The notes beneath the pieces were generated by a model. The model was given only the letters and a program-made list of their open reading frames with translations. It made no database searches and had not been told where the DNA came from. A program made the position numbers and the translations under genes. Of a stretch of DNA of 64,000 nucleotides, positions 60,501 through 64,000 are shown piece after piece (position 1 is the first letter of the stretch; every line of letters starts with the position of its first letter). This DNA is from Mactra quadrangularis (lineage: Eukaryota; Mollusca; Bivalvia; Venerida; Mactridae), in NCBI GenBank assembly GCA_025267735.1, contig CM046307.1, positions 7,384,258 to 7,448,257 of the forward strand. The letters are read 5' to 3'.

Positions 60501-63500
60501 AAACAGATTTATTGTGAACCTGTATTGGCCCCAAAAATTTTATATTACCCTGCTGACCAGCCTTGAAACAGAGGGTAATAATCCAATTTAATGGTTGAGA
60601 ATATCAACTAACAACCTGAAAGCCTAATGTTATTTCTTCTATTATGCTAAAAACCTTGGACTTTGATGGTTGCACATCTTTCTTATTAATGTCCCCATCC
60701 ATATACATGACAAATTTCAACATTTTCTTACTTTTTTCACAGGATTGCACAGATTTATTTATGAAGACTTTTTTAATTGCTCTCATTTAGTTTGTCTTGA
60801 TCTAAAAGTGCTTGATATTTATCCAAAATGGTCAGAATTGAGTGTTTGGTCAAATTATGGGAGATAATTTGTACAAAAATAAACACTGAAATTGAGTTAG
60901 CTGCTCTTGAGTAATGTTAAAAAAATCAATCTCAACTTGGGGTGATATTCGTTTCAGTCATGTTGAAGCTCAACAGGAATTGTACTTAGGGGACAATACT
61001 GAAGTGTAAAAAATTAACTTACCCCTTTAGCTCTGCCCTGTATTGTGTAACCCCTTACATTACTCATCATGTATATTTGTAGGAATTATCAATGTCTCAA
61101 GTAAAACAAGAAGCTGTTAGATTATATGAACAATTAAATGATTTAGAAATGAAGAGAGATAGTTTAATAGAAGAAGCTAAATCTACCACAAGTCCTGCTG
61201 AAGAAAGAGAGAAATTATTAAAACAAGTGAAAGAAGATAATGTTGAGATTGCTAGTATGGAAAGACAGTAAGTTTTTTGTTTGTTTGTGTTATTGTGTGG
61301 TTGGATTATACTGAGGAGAGGTTGTTTGGAAAGGTTGGAAAAGCATGACAAGTGATCTCTTGATTGATTAAAATAGAGTAAAGTTCTGCTACAGGTAAAG
61401 GTCACCCTGTTTTTTGTAAAATCATTCATTTTAGGACAAATTTAAGTCCCAGATGTTCAATTTGAGAAGAAATATGTCCCTAAATCAAGACAATGTCTTT
61501 ATTAAGATTATTGAATTGGGTGGTTCTAATAGTGGAAATTTACTTTATAAAATGCTGCAAGTGGGATTCATAACCAGGGAATATTTTGGTTGGAAATATT
61601 ATGTATAATTATTATTATTTATATTACTATAATTACAAGTATATAATAGAATTGGTTCCTATAAGTCTAAGTTGTCACAAAAGTTATTGCTTTATTGGTA
61701 AATGTTGATTTGTACCCATTGATAACTGGCAAATCCATACTAAGTGATACACAATCTGTGTTCTCATTGGGAACCAGCTGCCAACCCAAACAGCAGGTTA
61801 GGAAGACTAAACAGTCTGTTAAAATTGGAAAAAAATAAAGGATGAAAGAAAGAAATTGCCTACAGACTGCCCTAGAAAGCCTATTACTTTTCTATTTGAG
61901 CCTTTTCATCAAAATCTTACTGAAAACACTGCACAATAGAGATTAGCAAGTCTTTACTAAGTAGTACAGTATAGAGTATGATTGTGTCATCAATGACACT
62001 ATAAGTTTACAGTAAAACTTGGTTATAACATACTCGGTTATAACATACACTCGGTTACAACATACTATTTTTCCTGGCCCATTCTTCATATTTTGTATGT
62101 AACATACTTAGTTATATGGATATAACATACCTCGGTTATAACATACCTTTTTTTTTGGCTCAGCGAGTATGTTATAACCGAGTTTTACTGTACTAATGTC
62201 TATACATTTACAATTAAAATCTGATAGAGTTGTTTATACTTCTTTTGAAAGTAAAGCATAAAAACATTGTTATTATTCCGACCAAATGATAATGTGTAGA
62301 GATTGAAATTGTTTTACTGAACAATAAGAAGGACTAACAACTATATGATATTGTCACTATTGTTAGATATTTATTATAATGTTTCTATTTCAGAACCAAT
62401 GAATTTAGAGAGAAGATAGAATCAGTACAAGAAGAGATTCATTCCTTAAATATGGATATTGAAGAAAACCAGGGTATGTTAATATTGTCTTGGACAAATG
62501 TTTGTGTAATGCTCTGAATCTACCTTTCGGTTGATAGATCATTGTTTTTATTATTCATTTTCAAGCTCACTTCCTGGTTCTTCGGTATTTAACTTTTATT
62601 TAAGTTTTTTGCTCATGATGATTTCAAGCTGTTGGTTGATCAATGTATTTTGTTTCAACACCCTTACATACTAATTAGTTCTTTAATTATAGCACTTTGA
62701 ATAAAGTTTTTTGCTCAGTGAAGTCCAGCAAGCTATGTTTTGGATGGAATTTGGTTATTCATTAACATTTAAATTAGCTTGCCAACTCAGTTTATGAAAA
62801 TAATGAGTTATACTAATAGGTCGTCCTCATGTTATGTATTTTTAGGTGAAAGAAATCAGAAATACAAAGAATTAAAGAAGAGAGAGGAGACTATGGATGG
62901 TATAGTGTTATTCTTTTAATTGATACATTTTTAGTTTACAATGAAATGCATTATGGGATATTTTCCTTGGCACAAATTATTGAGCCAAATATTGATCTTA
63001 GATTATTAGTTAAATCCATGAAACATGAAAAAGCAACCATTTGACAATGGCTGTCAAATGGCCGTTGTCAGTTGAACATGTTACACACACTTGTTTGAAA
63101 GCATAAGTAAGATTCTGGAAGAACCACTTAAGCTATATTTGTATTTATTGTTTTTGTCTTCTTTAACTTTCTGAGACAATGTTCCAGTATCTTTGTGATT
63201 GACTGTTGCTCAATAATAAGCACTCCTATACTTAAACTATGTTTATTCTATAACATGACATAGTATATTTGTAGCTAACCTGACCCACATGGGTCTAGTT
63301 AGGAGACATCCCAAATATTAAGAAAACTTTAATGAAGATTTTGACAATTGATGTATTAGGGTGTTTGTAGCAGTCACATTTATATCAATGAAATGCAAAG
63401 TCAGGAAAAAAAGCAGTGAAAGTTTTACCTATTGCTTCCTTTAAAATGCTTCAATTTTTATTGTAGAATTTCTTCATACATTTGAAGATGCCAAATCTCA

Positions 63501-64000
63501 GGAATATGTAAGTTATAGTTATTTACTTTATTTTAATCATTCTGAAGATCCTTCTATGTTTTATCAATCTGAAAAATTAAATTTTCAAAGTGTACCTCAT
63601 AAATGAAATGACGAAATCACTAAGCTATTTCATAAATATGTGAAATGAAATTTTACTTTCTATTGAGGAAGTTATTTCTGGAAATAATTTCTTAGAACTA
63701 AAATTGTCTGTATTGTTTTTCCCTGTCTTCACTACAGAATATAAATTAGTTTTAAATTGAAGTGAGTTAGTTGATAATTTCCCTCATGAACTGCTTTACA
63801 ATAAAGGATACAAAATTTACTCCCTTCTCACTAGAATGAAATATGTAGTAAATGATATTAAGAACTGTATTTTCCATCAGTATATACTGGCATTTAGTAC
63901 ACAGTATAAAGCAAACATGTCATGTATACTAAATAGGATGTAGTAGTTGCTGCTTTTTGTCATGTGAACTCAGTACTTTAGATAGAAAAATTTCTATTGA
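51534..64000 (+). CDS. IFT74: Intraflagellar transport protein 74 (partial, both ends missing)
   Basis: IFT74 is a coiled-coil subunit of the IFT-B core; with IFT81 it binds tubulin through its basic N-terminus and carries cargo into cilia. Fifteen exons with matching phases encode 374 residues, corresponding to about human 20-395 (human about 600). Order: Arg/Gly/Pro-rich basic N-terminus ([34 protein letters not shown]), the conserved [13 protein letters not shown] and [15 protein letters not shown], then heptad-rich coiled coil ([59 protein letters not shown]). The initiator exon lies upstream and was not identified; the first visible exon starts mid-codon. The gene continues beyond the window. 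The 3'-most visible exon ends KSQEY before a GTAAGT donor. Confidence 0.93.
51920..51966 (+). CDS. IFT74: IFT74 exon ([16 protein letters not shown])
   Basis: Acceptor TTCTTTAG, donor ATG|GTAAGT. Matches the human IRVATAM region. Confidence 0.88.
52602..52656 (+). CDS. IFT74: IFT74 exon ([18 protein letters not shown])
   Basis: Acceptor ATATTTAAG, donor GGAG|GTAAGA. Matches human PPGTARPGSRG. Confidence 0.9.
53042..53119 (+). CDS. IFT74: IFT74 exon ([13 protein letters not shown] region)
   Basis: Acceptor CTTTCAG, donor AAAG|GTAAGC. Encodes [20 protein letters not shown] and MKTAAK, a conserved IFT74 block. Confidence 0.93.
53416..53461 (+). CDS. IFT74: IFT74 exon (RTYYLGLVR)
   Basis: Acceptor TATTTTAG, donor CAG|GTAAGC. 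Encodes [15 protein letters not shown]. Confidence 0.93.
53520..53600 (+). repeat. tRNA-derived SINE remnant, family 1 copy 3
   Basis: GCCCTGTGGTAGGATGCAT (A-box-like) and AGATTTGAATCTC (B-box-like), similar in layout to 21010-21190. Confidence 0.5.
54108..54731 (-). mobile_element. TTAA-flanked MITE interrupted by a CTTCGAAG element
   Basis: Reverse-orientation copy of 7802-8152 with TTAA at both ends (54108-54111, 54728-54731) and AGGTACTCGTTCACAGATTT termini. It carries a 264-bp insertion at 54316-54579. Confidence 0.85.
54316..54579 (+). mobile_element. CTTCGAAG short repeat element, copy 6 (nested)
   Basis: Inserted inside the MITE above. Comparison with the uninterrupted MITE at 7802-8152 places the element ends at TACCCCC and ACTTGTT. 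Sense to IFT74. Confidence 0.9.
54755..54853 (+). CDS. IFT74: IFT74 exon (start of the coiled coil)
   Basis: Acceptor ATTTTCAG, donor CG|GTTAGT. Encodes [20 protein letters not shown] and [13 protein letters not shown]. Confidence 0.93.
55457..55517 (+). CDS. IFT74: IFT74 exon ([20 protein letters not shown])
   Basis: Acceptor GTATTTCAG, donor ACT|GTAAGT. Closely matches human AETLAVEIKELQGQLADYN. Confidence 0.95.
55897..55956 (+). CDS. IFT74: IFT74 exon ([20 protein letters not shown])
   Basis: Twenty codons, phase 0 at both ends; acceptor CTTTTAG, donor GAT|GTAAGT. Confidence 0.92.
56521..58727. mobile_element. hAT-type DNA transposon, degenerate, 2.2 kb
   Basis: Perfect 8-bp duplications ATTACAAC flank it (56513-56520, 58728-58735). 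Ends TAGTGATG and CATCACTA fit the hAT terminal pattern YARNG. Inner GATGATCG/CCGATGATCGAT-like words repeat near both ends. Open frames inside are at most about 70 codons and I recognise no transposase, so it is non-autonomous or decayed. Confidence 0.85.
57982..58069. mobile_element. Palindromic micro-MITE, copy 3, nested in the hAT element
   Basis: CATTCTTGTTCCCAG to CTGGGAACGAGAATG, 88 bp, mostly self-complementary (TAGTAGGAAT...ATCCTACTA). Flanks ATCTATAG and ATCTAAAG are a near duplication. Same family as 47195-47256 and 48001-48080. Confidence 0.8.
58894..58955 (+). CDS. IFT74: IFT74 exon ([20 protein letters not shown])
   Basis: Acceptor GTTTACAG, donor ACA|GTAAGT. Matches human LKAQNDRETQSLDVIF. 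Confidence 0.92.
59500..59578 (+). CDS. IFT74: IFT74 exon ([20 protein letters not shown])
   Basis: Acceptor CTTTCAG, donor ATG|GTAAAG. Ends NLVNDM. Confidence 0.92.
60020..60049 (+). CDS. IFT74: Candidate optional 30-bp IFT74 micro-exon
   Basis: Acceptor TTTACAG and donor GCG|GTGAGT are both strong. Ten in-frame codons ([10 protein letters not shown]) with phase 0 on both sides, so skipping or inclusion keeps the frame. The flanking exons join without a gap against the human protein when it is skipped, which marks it as a cassette if used. Confidence 0.5.
60222..60344 (+). CDS. IFT74: IFT74 exon ([18 protein letters not shown]...)
   Basis: 41 codons; acceptor TTACACAG, donor GAG|GTACTG. 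Encodes coiled coil including [20 protein letters not shown]. Confidence 0.93.
61083..61267 (+). CDS. IFT74: IFT74 exon ([14 protein letters not shown]...)
   Basis: Acceptor TTTGTAG, donor ACA|GTAAGT. Contains [37 protein letters not shown] and IASMERQ, nearly identical to the human segment. Confidence 0.96.
61758..61935 (+). repeat. Dispersed repeat, copy 2
   Basis: Matches 6611-6798 on the same strand, but without the C-run. Confidence 0.85.
62010..62190. mobile_element. Tc1/mariner-pogo type MITE
   Basis: TA-CAGTAAAACTTGGTTATAAC at the left and GTTATAACCGAGTTTTACTG-TA at the right are inverted repeats of about 27 bp with a TA duplication. GGTTATAACATAC is also repeated internally. 181 bp, non-coding. 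Confidence 0.85.
62394..62473 (+). CDS. IFT74: IFT74 exon ([20 protein letters not shown]...)
   Basis: Acceptor TATTTCAG, donor CAGG|GTATGT. Ends DIEENQ. Confidence 0.92.
62846..62899 (+). CDS. IFT74: IFT74 exon ([18 protein letters not shown])
   Basis: Acceptor TTTTTAG, donor GATG|GTATAG. Human equivalent [18 protein letters not shown]. Confidence 0.95.
63467..63507 (+). CDS. IFT74: IFT74 last exon in the window ([14 protein letters not shown])
   Basis: Acceptor ATTGTAG, donor TAT|GTAAGT. Human equivalent TFIETFEETKNQEL. About 200 residues of the protein are still to come beyond 64000. Confidence 0.9.

Overview
This is an animal nuclear DNA window: AT-rich, intron-rich, with GT-AG splicing and many dispersed repeats. 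It suggests a lophotrochozoan invertebrate, most likely a mollusc and perhaps a bivalve. That assignment is inferred from protein similarity and the repeat landscape; no marker in the window proves it. Three protein genes can be read by joining exons whose reading phases agree at every junction.

Region 1 (1-17.5 kb, + strand) holds a calcyphosin-like EF-hand gene (CAPSL type). It has three constitutive coding exons followed by three separate copies of the last coding exon, each with its own acceptor and stop. A good RFX X-box (420-434) lies about 300 bp before the ATG, and a perfect X-box lies 0.6 kb before the second terminal exon. Between 17.5 and 21.5 kb, where this gene and the next converge, there are no exons, only MITE, fold-back and SINE debris.

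Region 2 (23.7-43.1 kb, - strand) holds a 19-exon gene for centromere protein C (CENP-C), predicted at about 1505 residues. It has the CENP-C nucleosome-binding motif, a C-terminal Mif2-type cupin and two giant low-complexity exons. At the N-terminus a two-exon module (56 + 89 bp) occurs twice; it resembles, from memory, the Mis12/MIND-binding N-terminus of yeast Mif2.

Region 3 (43.1-51.5 kb) lies between the divergent 5' ends of CENP-C and IFT74. It holds a frameshifted LINE reverse-transcriptase fragment, a tRNA-derived SINE, a miniature LTR (TRIM-like) element, palindromic micro-MITEs with 9-bp target duplications, a tandem-repeat block and a perfect X-box. No coding exon was recognised there.

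Region 4 (51.5 kb to the window end, + strand) holds the intraflagellar-transport gene IFT74. Fifteen consecutive exons encode roughly residues 20-395, plus an optional in-frame 30-bp micro-exon. The initiator exon was not found and the 3' part runs off the window. A 2.2-kb hAT element with perfect 8-bp target duplications sits in one intron.

Two of the three genes belong to ciliary biology and three X-box-like sites are present; the third gene is a kinetochore scaffold. A 257-301 bp repeat occurs six times in the window, always in the sense direction of the host gene.
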